This document shows positions 8,199-17,289 of a stretch of DNA of 64,000 nucleotides, in pieces. The stretch is from Sphingobacterium haloxyli (GTDB lineage Bacteria > Bacteroidota > Bacteroidia > Sphingobacteriales > Sphingobacteriaceae). Under the pieces are notes generated by a model. That model searched no databases, had not been told where the DNA came from, and saw nothing but the letters and a program-made list of their open reading frames with translations. How positions within the stretch are numbered: position 1 is the first letter of the stretch; each line of letters begins with the position of its first letter. The DNA is taken from assembly GCF_002980525.1 (NCBI RefSeq), contig NZ_PVBQ01000014.1, forward strand, positions 49,676-113,675, read 5' to 3'. The position numbers were made by a program, and so were the translations under genes.

Positions 8199-9647
8199 AT
8201 GCAGCAACTCATAAACCAAATTTATAATATTGTCTGGAGCGACGCCCTTGTTTACCTTTGTCTGTTGACGGGGATCTATTTTACCTTGCGTTTTCGGTTT
8301 CCGCAAATACGTTATCTCAAACATATGATCCAACTGCTTTTTGCAAGTAGTAACTCGAATCGAGGCATATCTTCTTTTCAGGCTTTTTCCCTTGCAATAT
8401 CTGGACGTGTTGGAACAGGTAATATTGCAGGTGTCGCTACTGCCATTGGTATGGGCGGTCCGGGAGCAGTTTTTTGGATGTGGGTAATTGCCTTTCTTGG
8501 CAGCTCTTCCGCCATCATTGAAGCTTCCCTTGGTCAAATGTACAAGGAGGTGAAGGATGGACAGTATCGGGGCGGGCCAGCATTTTATATCTTGAAAGGG
8601 CTAAACTCGAAAATTTTTGCATGGACATTTGCGATTGTTACCATTATCAGTACCGGTTTTTTATTGCCAAGTGTGCAGAGCAATAGCATTTCGCTAGCTG
8701 TTCATTCCTCTTTTGGGATTTCCCACCACGTTATTGCAATAGTATTGGTGTCGCTTCTTGCCTTTATTATTATTGGGGGTGTCAAACGTATAAGCCGGGT
8801 GGCGGAGTATGTTGTACCGTTTATGGCAGGAGCCTATATCTTAATGGCGATCGTGATCATGACGCTCAATTTTCAACAGATACCGGCGGTTATTGCCGTG
8901 ATATTTGATGCGGCCTTTAACACGGAATCTGCCTTTGGTGGCATCATTGGCATGGCGATATCTTGGGGGGTAAAGCGTGGTATCTATAGCAATGAAGCCG
9001 GACAGGGTACAGCGCCTCATGCGGCTTCAGCAGCGGCGGTAAGCCATCCTATAAAACAAGGGCTGGTACAAGGGTTCTCCGTATATGTAGACACCCTATT
9101 CGTATGTACAGCAACGGCGTTTATGATACTGTTTACGGGGCAGTACAACGTAACCGATCCGGAGGGAGGTTTTCTCGTTCAGAACCTTCATGAGTCCATA
9201 CAGGCTGGACCGGAATATACGCAACATGCCGTCGCGAAACATTTCCCACTGTTGGGGGATAGTTTTGTAGCGATTGCTCTTTTCTTTTTTGCCTTTACCA
9301 CAATCATGGCCTATTATTACATTGCCGAGACCAACGTAAGTTTTGTAATGGCGGCGAGCAAAAACAAATTACTGATATGGGTATTGCGCCTCCTCATCCT
9401 TTTATCGGTATATTTAGGTTGTATATCCACGGCAGAATCTGCATGGGTCTTGGGGGATATTGGTGTCGGCATTATGGCATGGCTCAATGTCATTGCCATT
9501 ATTTTCTTGCACAACAGGGTATTGGTATTGCTGAAAGATTACAACGGGCAGATAAGAGAGGGGAAAGACCCCGTATTCAACAATTCAAAATACAATTTTC
9601 GCAATATGGATTTTTGGAATCAAAAAAGTGACTCCTTTCCTGAATAA
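8199..9647 (+). CDS. Sodium:alanine symporter, AGCS family
   Basis: A 482-residue inner-membrane protein with about ten spans. The family signature is clear near the N-terminus: SLAISGRVGTGNIAGVATAI, followed by GGPGAVFWMW and EASLGQMYKE. WGVKRGIYSNEAGQGTAPHA lies mid-protein. These segments bind Na+ and substrate in AGCS proteins. The start is placed at the ATG at 8199 because homologs begin close to QQLINQIYNIVWS; the open frame extends 19 codons further upstream without family support. Likely substrate is alanine or glycine; alanine dehydrogenase at 15.2 kb would use it. Confidence 0.9.
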   Translation: MQQLINQIYNIVWSDALVYLCLLTGIYFTLRFRFPQIRYLKHMIQLLFASSNSNRGISSFQAFSLAISGRVGTGNIAGVATAIGMGGPGAVFWMWVIAFLGSSSAIIEASLGQMYKEVKDGQYRGGPAFYILKGLNSKIFAWTFAIVTIISTGFLLPSVQSNSISLAVHSSFGISHHVIAIVLVSLLAFIIIGGVKRISRVAEYVVPFMAGAYILMAIVIMTLNFQQIPAVIAVIFDAAFNTESAFGGIIGMAISWGVKRGIYSNEAGQGTAPHAASAAAVSHPIKQGLVQGFSVYVDTLFVCTATAFMILFTGQYNVTDPEGGFLVQNLHESIQAGPEYTQHAVAKHFPLLGDSFVAIALFFFAFTTIMAYYYIAETNVSFVMAASKNKLLIWVLRLLILLSVYLGCISTAESAWVLGDIGVGIMAWLNVIAIIFLHNRVLVLLKDYNGQIREGKDPVFNNSKYNFRNMDFWNQKSDSFPE

Positions 9648-9678
9648 CGCCACGTGCAATATTATGTGCGGGATCTAC

Positions 9679-9709
9679 TTGCCAAAGCCATCGAGGCTTT
9701 GTATTTTTG
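9679..9709 (+). promoter_or_regulatory. Bacteroidetes-type promoter of the second usp gene
   Basis: TTG at 9679-9681, 20-nt spacer, then TATTTTTG at 9702-9709, fitting the TTG-N17-23-TAnnTTTG consensus known for Bacteroidetes. The ATG is 50 nt downstream. Confidence 0.6.
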
Positions 9710-9758
9710 ATGGAATAGCCCGTTGGTGTAATATACGGGACGGTAAAAAAAATCAGAT

Positions 9759-10610
9759 ATGAAGCAAACCATTTTGGTACCCACAGACTTTTCAAACAAT
9801 TCGCTAACAGCTGCACGTTACGCGATAGAACTCGCTCGGCAAATGGGGACAGACGTCCATATCTTGCACGCCTACCAGTCGTTCACCTCGGCCTTCCAGA
9901 CCGCTGGCGCCAATGAAACGGACGAACAGCAAGCGAAACGTCGGGCAGAAAGCGGACTTGGCGAGTTTACGGAGAAGCTGGGTCATGTTTCGGAGATACA
10001 GGTGGCCTCCAGTGCCGTCAAAAAAAGTAGTCTACTGGACGCCGTTAACGATTATATTGCGGAAAACAATGTCAAGCTGGTAATTATGGGGGCTCAAGGA
10101 GAATCGGGCAGAAGGAAGGACCTGTTGGGTAATAATACCTATGACGTAGCGAAGGATGTATCTCGTCCGTTGTTGATCGTTCCGGAGCATACAAAAAATG
10201 CTTCCAAATTGGAACACGTTGTGTTCTTTAGTGATTATCAGCAGGGGGATATTAAGAGTCTCACCAGCTTTAATTCTTTGTTTGACCATGCGCGACCTTC
10301 TTGTACACTGGTTCATATCCACGAGGCGGAAGATGCGCCGGTGGAAAGTGACCGACAGCGATTAGAAGAATGGAAAGCGGTACTGGAAAAGGAGACCCCC
10401 TTGAGCAATCTGTCTGCGGAACTCGCTCATGTACCCGAGAATGTGGAGGCAGTGAACGACATTCTCAAACAGCTAAATGCTGACATGACCCTCGTTACGC
10501 TCGTCGACGCAAGAAGTTTTTTCAAAAAACTGTTGCACAAAAGCTTAGCAAGGGCCATTGTTCTTAACCCTCAAACGCCGGTTCTGTTAACATCTGAAGA
10601 TACGGAGTAA
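9759..10610 (+). CDS. Universal stress protein with two UspA domains
   Basis: A 283-residue tandem Usp protein, paralogous to the one at 902-1744. Domain 1 (about 1-143) carries a near-canonical ATP-binding motif, MGAQGESGRRKDLLGNN, with Asn instead of Ser/Thr after the last Gly. Domain 2 (about 150-283) lacks the motif and contains RSFFKKLLHKS, which parallels the FFERLFRRS of the first paralog. It is transcribed alone from a TAnnTTTG promoter and ends at a strong terminator. Role: stress adaptation, partner unknown. Confidence 0.9.
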   Translation: MKQTILVPTDFSNNSLTAARYAIELARQMGTDVHILHAYQSFTSAFQTAGANETDEQQAKRRAESGLGEFTEKLGHVSEIQVASSAVKKSSLLDAVNDYIAENNVKLVIMGAQGESGRRKDLLGNNTYDVAKDVSRPLLIVPEHTKNASKLEHVVFFSDYQQGDIKSLTSFNSLFDHARPSCTLVHIHEAEDAPVESDRQRLEEWKAVLEKETPLSNLSAELAHVPENVEAVNDILKQLNADMTLVTLVDARSFFKKLLHKSLARAIVLNPQTPVLLTSEDTE

Positions 10611-10649
10611 TTATCGCTTGAAGCGACTTAGTGAATGAAATGGTGAATA

Positions 10650-10703
10650 GGCACAACGAAAAAACGCTGTAAACTTTTGTTTACAGCGTTTTTTCGTTGT
10701 GCC
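10650..10703. terminator. Bidirectional terminator between usp and tRNA-Glu
   Basis: A perfect 25-bp inverted repeat (10650-10674 and 10679-10703) with a 4-nt TTTT loop and internal A/T runs (ACGAAAAAACGC). It can terminate usp on the plus strand and the tRNA transcript on the minus strand. Confidence 0.85.
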
Positions 10704-10719
10704 TTGCCTTTGTTGTCTG

Positions 10720-10791
10720 TAGCCCGTAGGGGAATCGAACCCCTGTTTCAAGAATGAAAATCTTGCGTCCTAACCCCTAGACGAACGGGCC
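10720..10791 (-). tRNA. tRNA-Glu (anticodon TTC)
   Basis: The reverse complement folds as a standard 72-nt cloverleaf. The acceptor is GGCCCGT with ACGGGCT, the D-arm region is CGTCTAGGGGTTAGGACG, and the anticodon stem CAAGA/TCTTG encloses the loop TTTTCAT with anticodon TTC. The T arm is CAGGGGTTCGATTCCCCT. The discriminator is A and CCA is not encoded. Confidence 0.95.
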
Positions 10792-10937
10792 GATTTTGTG
10801 TTTCGGTGTGCAAATATAGAAATGATTATTTATTGTACAAAATAAAATTAAAAAAATAGTTTTCAGCTTGAGAAAAATAAGATAATAATTACGCTTAGAC
10901 GTTATAAAAACCTTTTTCCACGAGAAATAGCGGGATA

Positions 10938-11663
10938 TTACAATGTTGAAAATCTTGACTCTTCCATTTCCGTAAATGCCGCTACGGTGGAAAATACTAT
11001 ACTTTTCTCATTATTCTTTAGATTTGTAAAGGTGGTAGGAAGGAATAAGCCACCACCTATATCCTTGTAGCCGTTTACAAGATACGTGTGGCCTTCTTTA
11101 TCGACAAATTGCTTAATCCATCCCGTTTCGCCATTAAACAATATCTCGCCTGATGCACCTCCCCTTAGTTGAAACGGCAGCGAATTTAGTTTTTCCGCAT
11201 TAAAAATCGTAGTGGACGTCTTCCCTGTTTTTGTTTCGGGCTGCTCGATCAACACTGGCAGAAAAAGAAATGTATAATCCTTTTTGAACTGCTCGGTAAC
11301 TCTGGTAAAATGCTCGCTCGTTTTAGAACCCGCCTGTGTTACTTCATTGCCATTGATAAAAAGCTTCGTTAGTTTACCTGTTTTAAAATTGAACAGGGAT
11401 ACAACGTTATTTCCGTCGTTAGTTTTGCCTTCGAACCGTGCTTGTCCTGACTTCGTATTGATGAGAAACCTCCGCGCATCTTGAAAGTATTTAGCGTCGT
11501 TTCCATTTGCCGTGAAGAGAATATAGTTTGTACTGTCCCACTTGTCCTTTCCACCGATTCCTTTCAATAATACTCTGCTCGCTTCCTGTTCCTCCTGTGC
11601 CCGTATAGGGGCATATGAAAAGGAAAGTACGCCGATAATGATTGCTATTAGGAATGTTCTCAT
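10938..11663 (-). CDS. Secreted hypothetical protein
   Basis: A 241-residue protein with a signal peptide (MRTFLIAIIIGVLSFSYAPIRA, cleavage near residue 22). The mature part is predicted beta-rich, with no motif I recognise; it reads like a periplasmic or outer-membrane-associated beta-sheet protein. The ATG at 11663 is chosen over an upstream in-frame start because it is preceded by a clear AGGAAGGAG ribosome site, unusual for this genome, 6 nt from the ATG, and because the signal peptide begins there. It lies 38 bp after ribH on the same strand and may be co-transcribed. Confidence 0.7.
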   Translation of the reverse strand: MRTFLIAIIIGVLSFSYAPIRAQEEQEASRVLLKGIGGKDKWDSTNYILFTANGNDAKYFQDARRFLINTKSGQARFEGKTNDGNNVVSLFNFKTGKLTKLFINGNEVTQAGSKTSEHFTRVTEQFKKDYTFLFLPVLIEQPETKTGKTSTTIFNAEKLNSLPFQLRGGASGEILFNGETGWIKQFVDKEGHTYLVNGYKDIGGGLFLPTTFTNLKNNEKSIVFSTVAAFTEMEESRFSTL

Positions 11664-11701
11664 AGTTGACTCCTTCCTATTTAAGGATAACGTAACGAGC
11701 A

Positions 11702-12190
11702 CTAGTATTGTTTACTGATGAGTGCCATTTGGATTGCGGTAATGGCAGCTTCTTCTCCCTTGTTACCATGTTTTCCCCCAGCTCTATCCAAAGCCTGTTC
11801 TATATTGTCTGTCGTTAGTACGCCGAAAATAACCGGTTTATTATGTTTGATAGCAACGTTAGCGATACCGTTTCCCACAGCGTCGCATATAAAGTCGAAA
11901 TGCCTCGTTTCACCTTGGATGACGCAACCAAGGCATATAATTGCATCAAACGATTTATTACGAAGTGCCATATCAGCTCCAGAAATCAATTCGTAACTAC
12001 CGGGAACGTGGATAATATCGATATCATTTTCTAGAGTCCCATGTTGCTGTAAGCTTTGCAGAGCACCACCTAACAAGGCTCCCGTAACTTGGGCATTCCA
12101 TTGGGAAACGACGACTGCGAATTTTAGACCCTTCGCGTTGCCAACTTCTATATGTGAGAAGTCTGACAAATTCTTCATGCTACTAGACAT
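11702..12190 (-). CDS. ribH: 6,7-dimethyl-8-ribityllumazine synthase (RibH)
   Basis: Condenses 5-amino-6-ribitylamino-uracil with dihydroxybutanone phosphate in the penultimate step of riboflavin synthesis. The 162-residue length from the chosen ATG is normal for the family. Motifs: VPGSYEL, CLGCVIQGETRHFD (catalytic His in the RH pair) and GKHGNKGEEA near the C-terminus. The open frame runs upstream to 12289, but that extension would cross a TATCTTTG promoter box and touch the terminator of the previous gene, so it is not used. A second ATG four codons in is also possible. It forms a gene pair with the TPR gene upstream. Confidence 0.93.
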   Translation of the reverse strand: MSSSMKNLSDFSHIEVGNAKGLKFAVVVSQWNAQVTGALLGGALQSLQQHGTLENDIDIIHVPGSYELISGADMALRNKSFDAIICLGCVIQGETRHFDFICDAVGNGIANVAIKHNKPVIFGVLTTDNIEQALDRAGGKHGNKGEEAAITAIQMALISKQY

Positions 12191-12194
12191 GGGG

Positions 12195-12202
12195 CAAAGA
12201 TA
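12195..12202 (-). promoter_or_regulatory. TAnnTTTG box directly upstream of ribH
   Basis: TATCTTTG on the minus strand, ending 4 nt before the ribH ATG. If transcription starts 5-6 nt after the box, the mRNA would begin at or next to the AUG. No good -33 TTG is seen. Confidence 0.5.
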
Positions 12203-12289
12203 AATAAAACCTTCATGAATCCCTAATTCGCCGACGGATAGAAAAAGCGCACGATGTTGTTGATGACCATTGAAAACAAACTCGTTCAC

Positions 12290-12320
12290 AAAAAAAGCTG
12301 CTTACAAAAAATAAGCAGCC
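12290..12320 (-). terminator. Intrinsic terminator after the TPR gene
   Basis: On the minus strand an 8-bp stem (GCTGCTTA and its complement; plus-strand positions 12297-12304 and 12312-12319) is followed by seven T residues. It ends the TPR gene transcript before ribH. Confidence 0.7.
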
Positions 12321-12343
12321 TGTATCCCCTAGTGAGCGATTTT

Positions 12344-13012
12344 TTATTGTTTTGCTTGAGCACGTGCTATAAGGCCATCGATCATGTTCGCTTCAGGACT
12401 ATTTGGATAGTCGGATTTGATGGATTGATAAGCCTGTTCCGCATTTTTGAAATCCTCTAATGCTTCGTATACTAGACCTAATTTTTTAAGGAATAGGGGT
12501 GTTGTATAGGTGTTTTTACTTTTTTGCGCCGCCTTTTTGTAGTGAGTGACCGCACTTTTATAATCTTTGGATTCTGAGTAAGCATCTCCGATTAATCCAG
12601 TAACCAACGGGTCTAAAATGTCGCTTCCCGTGTCCGAATATTTTTGTAGGTGTTTTATTGCCTCCTGAAAATTTCCTTGACGCAAATACAATCCACCCAG
12701 ATAAGCATTTGCAATATTCGCTGATTTCGTGTTGGAATATTCTTCTGCTATTTCCTTAAAACCTAAAAATGAACCGTCTCCTTCAATAGCTTTCGCTTGT
12801 AGAGAGTCAATTGCAGCATATTCTTCTGCTTTATATAGTTGGTTTGCTGCCTTTTCCGCGCGAGGGGCTAGGTATAGCCGCTGGTAACCTAAGTACAGTA
12901 AAATCAAAAGAATGATGCCTCCAACAATGAAGGTGATACTTTTTTGATTATCCTGAAAAAATGAACCTGAAGGTTTTTTAGGTTCAGTTTGATTTACGTT
13001 TTTATTTGACAT
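12344..13012 (-). CDS. TPR-repeat protein with one N-terminal membrane anchor
   Basis: A 222-residue protein: a short Lys/Pro-rich cytoplasmic tail (1-24), one transmembrane helix (about 26-46), then three to four tetratricopeptide repeats (about 95-220; for example ANAYLGGLYLRQGNFQEAIKH and GDAYSESKDYKSAVTHYKKA). The architecture resembles YfgM-type periplasmic TPR proteins, which act as chaperone adaptors near the Sec machinery in Escherichia coli; that role is not shown here. A clean promoter and a terminator make it a single-gene unit. Confidence 0.85.
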   Translation of the reverse strand: MSNKNVNQTEPKKPSGSFFQDNQKSITFIVGGIILLILLYLGYQRLYLAPRAEKAANQLYKAEEYAAIDSLQAKAIEGDGSFLGFKEIAEEYSNTKSANIANAYLGGLYLRQGNFQEAIKHLQKYSDTGSDILDPLVTGLIGDAYSESKDYKSAVTHYKKAAQKSKNTYTTPLFLKKLGLVYEALEDFKNAEQAYQSIKSDYPNSPEANMIDGLIARAQAKQ

Positions 13013-13042
13013 TTGTTGTTATCGTATAATAAATATGGAACG

Positions 13043-13072
13043 CAAAATTACACTTTTAAAATTTTATTGCAA
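13043..13072 (-). promoter_or_regulatory. Promoter of the TPR gene
   Basis: Minus strand: TTG (13070-13072 on plus), 19-nt spacer, TAATTTTG (13043-13050). The start codon follows about 30 nt later. Confidence 0.6.
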
Positions 13073-13169
13073 GTTTTCTGGGGTATTTTACTCGTCTTTT
13101 ATCGACAATAACGAATATTCACGTGGATCTATACTTTTCACGTGTAGATTTTAGTAAACGTTTTGTTTT

Positions 13170-15101
13170 CTATTCGTTGGTTTTAGAGGGAATACTATCA
13201 TCTAGCTGCTCATAGATCGAGTTTTGGCTCTTGAATTCGGGAACAATAGCTTTCATCTGACGAACAACCTCCACATTATTGTCTGCTTTGGCGGTCTCAA
13301 AAAGACGATTAAGTTGTTCGCTGACCAATGAAAGACTATTTTCTCGGACCTTTGCAATCATGATTTTTTGGTGATGAGTAGGAAGCGTGTTTTCTAGGTC
13401 GTTGAGCAATTCCTCGTACAATTTTTCACCCGGACGTAGTCCTGTGAATTTAATATCGATATCTTGGTAGGGAATAAAGCCTGAAAGTTTAATCATTTTT
13501 TCTGCGAGGTCAACGATCTTGACTGATTTTCCCATATCAAATACAAAAATCTCCCCCCCATTACCCATGCATCCTGCTTCGATAACCAATTGACACGCTT
13601 CGGGAATGGTCATGAAATAGCGTGTGATCTCCGGGTGTGTAACTGTAAGTGGTCCCCCCTTTTCGATTTGTTCCCGAAAACGCGGAATAACGGAGCCATT
13701 TGACCCCAGAACATTCCCAAAGCGTGTGGTTATGAATCGAGTCTTTGCATTTGGACGACTCGTAGTCAAACTGTTGTTTAAGGACTGTACATACATTTCG
13801 GCGATACGCTTAGTCGCCCCCATCACATTCGTGGGGTTGACAGCTTTATCAGTAGAAACAAAAACAAATTTCGATACGTCAAACTCGATCGCGAAGTTTG
13901 CTAAAGTAAATGTACCCAATACGTTCGTCCGTACACCCTCAATAGGATGGTTTTCCATCATGGGTACGTGCTTGTATGCTGCCGCATGATAAACATATTG
14001 AGGTTTAAAGGTCTCAAACAGTGTTCGCATCCGTCCCTCATTTTTCACGTCCGCAATGAAAGCTTGATAAGCCTGGCCTTTAAATCGCTCTTGTAGGTCT
14101 AAATGAAGGTTATGTAAAGGGGATTCTGCCTGATCACATAGGATAATAAGTTGCGGCTCGAAGTACCCCAATTGTTTAGCAATTTCACTTCCGATAGAAC
14201 CTGCGGCGCCGGTCACCAAGATACGCTTTCCTCTTAGTTGTTCTGAAAGTGTCCCGTTGTTCAATTTTATAGGAGCCCGTTCCAATAAATCCTCGATCTT
14301 GACTTTGGTGATTTGTGTGGGCGAGACGGTGCCGTTGATAATTTCGCTCACCGGGGGAAGGGTAAGCACATTTATCTTTTGCTCTAGGCAAATATCGATA
14401 ACCTGATTCTTTTTTTCTGTACTGATTCTGTGCGAAGCAAAAATTAACTCATCAATAGCCAGTCGATTGATCAATCCCCCGAGATCCTTTGAACTGAAAA
14501 TTTTGATACCATCAATGTATTTGTCGATCTTAGTGTCATCGTCATCTAGGTAGGCAACGATGTATTTGTTGGACTTGAGGTCGTGGTCAAACGTACGTTT
14601 TACGGCTATACCTAAATCACCGGCACCATATACAACTACATTTTTTTTATCCGAAGCTTTAGTTTTATTATACTGAAAAAATATTTTAATCAAGGTCCGA
14701 TAGGTTGTTAAGCCGGTAAATGCAAACAAACTATATACAATGATTACATTAACGGGAATAAGTGTCGGAACGTTGCTGGCAATCATAATCAACTTAATAC
14801 CGAACAGAATAATGACGTTGAAAAGCAACGTTGATAGTATTCGGATGGAATCAACAGCACTGGTATAGCGTACAATACCCGAATAGAGTTTGAAAACCAG
14901 GAAGGAAAAAGAGGTAATACCTAAACAGTAAATCAATTCGACAGCAAAGCGGGATTGGGCGTATGCCTGTATATTGAACGAATGGAATAAGCCGTAAGCG
15001 AATACAAAAGCTATAGCTGCGATAGCTAAGTCAAAAATAAAAATGGTCCATCTTGGAACAATGCCAATTTGATTAAAAACAGGAAACTTTTGCATTGACA
15101 T
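13170..15101 (-). CDS. Membrane-bound UDP-sugar 4,6-dehydratase (CapD/WbpM/FlaA1 type)
   Basis: A 643-residue inner-membrane enzyme. Four hydrophobic spans (about 12-125) are followed by a CoA-binding-like Rossmann domain (GAGDLGIAVKR, about 153) and the catalytic SDR domain (GAAGSIGSEIAKQLG, about 298). The SDR domain has the family sequences HAAAYKHVPMME and VFVSTDKAVNPTNVMGATK, where Thr, Met and Lys replace the usual Ser-Tyr-Lys triad. Members convert UDP-GlcNAc to 4-keto-6-deoxy sugars for O-antigen, capsule or protein glycans. No glycosyltransferase cluster is nearby, so it works as a stand-alone gene here. Confidence 0.9.
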   Translation of the reverse strand: MSMQKFPVFNQIGIVPRWTIFIFDLAIAAIAFVFAYGLFHSFNIQAYAQSRFAVELIYCLGITSFSFLVFKLYSGIVRYTSAVDSIRILSTLLFNVIILFGIKLIMIASNVPTLIPVNVIIVYSLFAFTGLTTYRTLIKIFFQYNKTKASDKKNVVVYGAGDLGIAVKRTFDHDLKSNKYIVAYLDDDDTKIDKYIDGIKIFSSKDLGGLINRLAIDELIFASHRISTEKKNQVIDICLEQKINVLTLPPVSEIINGTVSPTQITKVKIEDLLERAPIKLNNGTLSEQLRGKRILVTGAAGSIGSEIAKQLGYFEPQLIILCDQAESPLHNLHLDLQERFKGQAYQAFIADVKNEGRMRTLFETFKPQYVYHAAAYKHVPMMENHPIEGVRTNVLGTFTLANFAIEFDVSKFVFVSTDKAVNPTNVMGATKRIAEMYVQSLNNSLTTSRPNAKTRFITTRFGNVLGSNGSVIPRFREQIEKGGPLTVTHPEITRYFMTIPEACQLVIEAGCMGNGGEIFVFDMGKSVKIVDLAEKMIKLSGFIPYQDIDIKFTGLRPGEKLYEELLNDLENTLPTHHQKIMIAKVRENSLSLVSEQLNRLFETAKADNNVEVVRQMKAIVPEFKSQNSIYEQLDDSIPSKTNE

Positions 15102-15213
15102 ATTTTTACATAGATTGTAAAAGTATAAAAAAAAAAGGATTTATGAATCTGATTCCCCAAATATCAAGAATAATCTCTAAATTCACTAGTTTAAAAACAG
15201 ATATGATTGTAGC

Positions 15214-16425
15214 ATGAACGATATGTCAAAAATTGCCCATACGGCGATATTTCAACCGAAAGAAGCATTGGCAAGTGTGGGCAAAAGTCGGCACACGTTA
15301 AAAATTGGGGTGCCGAAAGAAATATCATTTCAGGAAAAGCGGATTCCCCTAACACCGTTATCTGTCGCATTGCTCATTGAATACGGTCACGAGGTGATTA
15401 TCGAGTCAGGAGCTGGCGATGCTTCAAACTTTTTAGACACCCATTATAGTGAACAAGGTGCGCGGATTAGCCGAGATAAACAAGAGGTGTTTCAATGTGA
15501 TATTGTAATTAAAATCGCGAGCCCCACCTTAGAGGAAGTGAATATGATGAGAAATAAGCAGGTCTTGTTGTCCTCTCATCAGCCTTCGTTAATGAAGTTG
15601 CCCGTGTTACAGGGTTTGATGCGTAAGCAAATCACAGCGATTTCCTATGAATACTTGCAAGATGAGGGTGGACATTTGACGGTCGTACGAGCCATGAGCG
15701 AAATTGTGGGTGCAACCTCCGTGCTTATTGCAGCAGAATACCTTAGTAATATTTTTGATGGAAAGGGCTTGATGCTGGGGGGTATTACGGGCGTTCCCCC
15801 TACGGAGATGGTGATTATTGGTGCAGGTACAGTGGGTGAATATGCCGCTCGCGCTGCTATCGCTCTCGGAGCACAGGTTAAAGTATTTGACAGCTCCGTA
15901 TACCGATTACGCAGACTACAAAATAATGTAGGGAGCCGCGTTTTTACCTCGGTTATACAACCTATTGTTTTAAATAAAGCAATTAGATCTTGTGATGTTG
16001 TGATTGGGGCTGTGAGAGCGAAGAACGGGCGTTCGCCTTGTATCATCTCGGAAGACACCGTTTCTAAAATGAAACCGAATTCCGTGCTCATTGATGTCAG
16101 TATTGATCAAGGTGGGTGTTTCGAAACGTCCGAAGTAACCACCCTTGACAAACCTATATTCCGGAAATACGACGTGATACACTATTGTGTTCCTAATATC
16201 GCCTCGCGTGTGGCCCGTACTGCGACCTATGCGCTCACGAACATTATGACACCCCTGCTCTTACAGATTGGAGAATGTGGAGGAATGAACAATATGATAT
16301 GGTCTGATAAATGTATTCGCAGTGCAGTCTATCTCTATCAGGGGATGTTGACAAACAAGGACATTGCCGAAAAGTTTAATATGCCCTCAAAAGATCTGGA
16401 TTTAATTATCGTAGCTAATCAATAA
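15214..16425 (+). CDS. ald: Alanine dehydrogenase
   Basis: NAD-dependent oxidative deamination of L-alanine to pyruvate and ammonia. The 403-residue protein has the AlaDh/PNT N-terminal domain (KIGVPKEISFQEKRIPLTP, about 31-49) with the catalytic Lys region, and a Rossmann NAD site (IGAGTVGEYAARAA, about 207-220). The roughly 25-residue N-terminal extension and the motif YEYLQDEGGHLTVVRAMSE are typical of the Bacteroidetes branch. It diverges from the CapD-type gene. An esterase gene follows after 3 bp. AgcS could supply its substrate. Confidence 0.9.
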   Translation: MNDMSKIAHTAIFQPKEALASVGKSRHTLKIGVPKEISFQEKRIPLTPLSVALLIEYGHEVIIESGAGDASNFLDTHYSEQGARISRDKQEVFQCDIVIKIASPTLEEVNMMRNKQVLLSSHQPSLMKLPVLQGLMRKQITAISYEYLQDEGGHLTVVRAMSEIVGATSVLIAAEYLSNIFDGKGLMLGGITGVPPTEMVIIGAGTVGEYAARAAIALGAQVKVFDSSVYRLRRLQNNVGSRVFTSVIQPIVLNKAIRSCDVVIGAVRAKNGRSPCIISEDTVSKMKPNSVLIDVSIDQGGCFETSEVTTLDKPIFRKYDVIHYCVPNIASRVARTATYALTNIMTPLLLQIGECGGMNNMIWSDKCIRSAVYLYQGMLTNKDIAEKFNMPSKDLDLIIVANQ

Positions 16426-16428
16426 AAT

Positions 16429-17271
16429 ATGAAGTTAACTTATTCTATACTATTTGTGGTCTTATTAAATTATTATACGTTAGCGCAGGAAAAGGTTGCA
16501 CTGTACGCCGTAATCCCAAACGCAACAAAATCAGCTGACGCTTTGGGAGAGGAGAATGTTCCTGTGTTGTACAAATACGAGTTACCTAGTGCAAAAGAGG
16601 CTGTATTGGTAATCCCTGGGGGTGGATATTCCCATGTGGCTATTGACCACGAGGGGCATGAGATAGCTAAAGCGTTTAATGAGCAGGGTTACAGTGCCTT
16701 CGTGTTGTATTACCGTTTACCTAAAGACGAGCATATGAAGGTACGGAAGATAGGGCCGTTACAGGATGCCCAACGCAGTATGCAATATATTAGAGAACAT
16801 TATGATTTTGATAAGGTGGGCGTAATAGGATTTTCCGCCGGAGGCCACTTAGCGTCATCACTATCAAACCATTTTGATGATGTGAAAATTGAGAATAAGC
16901 ATGCTATTAATTTAGCGCCTGATTTCTCCGTGTTGATTTATCCTGTTATTTCGATGGATGATGAGATTACGCATAAGGGATCGAAGAAAAATTTGATAGG
17001 AGAACATCCCGAAACAGAAGATTCTATATATTTTTCTTTGGAAAAACAGGTGTCAAAGGACACGCCGCCTACTTTTTTGGTGCATGCCGAAGATGATAAA
17101 ACGGTGCTTATTGCCAATGCTCTACGTTATCAAGAAGCATTGGATAGGGAAGGTGTTGCCAATGAAATATTCGTTTATAAGACCGGTGGACACGGTTTTG
17201 GCTTGCGTAATAGAACCGATACTAGAAAATGGTCTGAAGCCTTGTTTACATGGCTAGAAGATTTAAAATAA
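16429..17271 (+). CDS. Secreted alpha/beta-hydrolase, acetyl-esterase-like
   Basis: A 280-residue protein with a signal peptide (about 1-19, ending LAQ). Catalytic features of the BD-FAE/acetylxylan-esterase-like group are all visible: oxyanion segment PGGGYSHV, nucleophile elbow GFSAGGH (Ser), Asp in EDDKTV and His in GGHGFG. Members deacetylate xylan or small esters in the periplasm or outside the cell. It lies 3 bp after ald, probably in one transcript, although the two functions have no obvious link. Confidence 0.85.
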   Translation: MKLTYSILFVVLLNYYTLAQEKVALYAVIPNATKSADALGEENVPVLYKYELPSAKEAVLVIPGGGYSHVAIDHEGHEIAKAFNEQGYSAFVLYYRLPKDEHMKVRKIGPLQDAQRSMQYIREHYDFDKVGVIGFSAGGHLASSLSNHFDDVKIENKHAINLAPDFSVLIYPVISMDDEITHKGSKKNLIGEHPETEDSIYFSLEKQVSKDTPPTFLVHAEDDKTVLIANALRYQEALDREGVANEIFVYKTGGHGFGLRNRTDTRKWSEALFTWLEDLK

Positions 17272-17289
17272 ACAAGGTATACAACGGCC

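Noticed and set aside
12191..12289. N-terminal extension of ribH
   Set aside because: It would contain the promoter box and touch the previous terminator; the family starts at about the ATG at 12190.
13120..13160. Hairpin ATCTATAC...GTGTAGAT with repeated CACGTG downstream of the CapD-type gene
   Set aside because: No T-run on the minus strand and one mismatch; not strong enough to call a terminator or operator.
3396..16425. pntAA and ald as duplicate alanine dehydrogenases
   Set aside because: They share a fold, but pntAA is followed by membrane subunits and has the transhydrogenase loop; ald has the Bacteroidetes AlaDh motifs.
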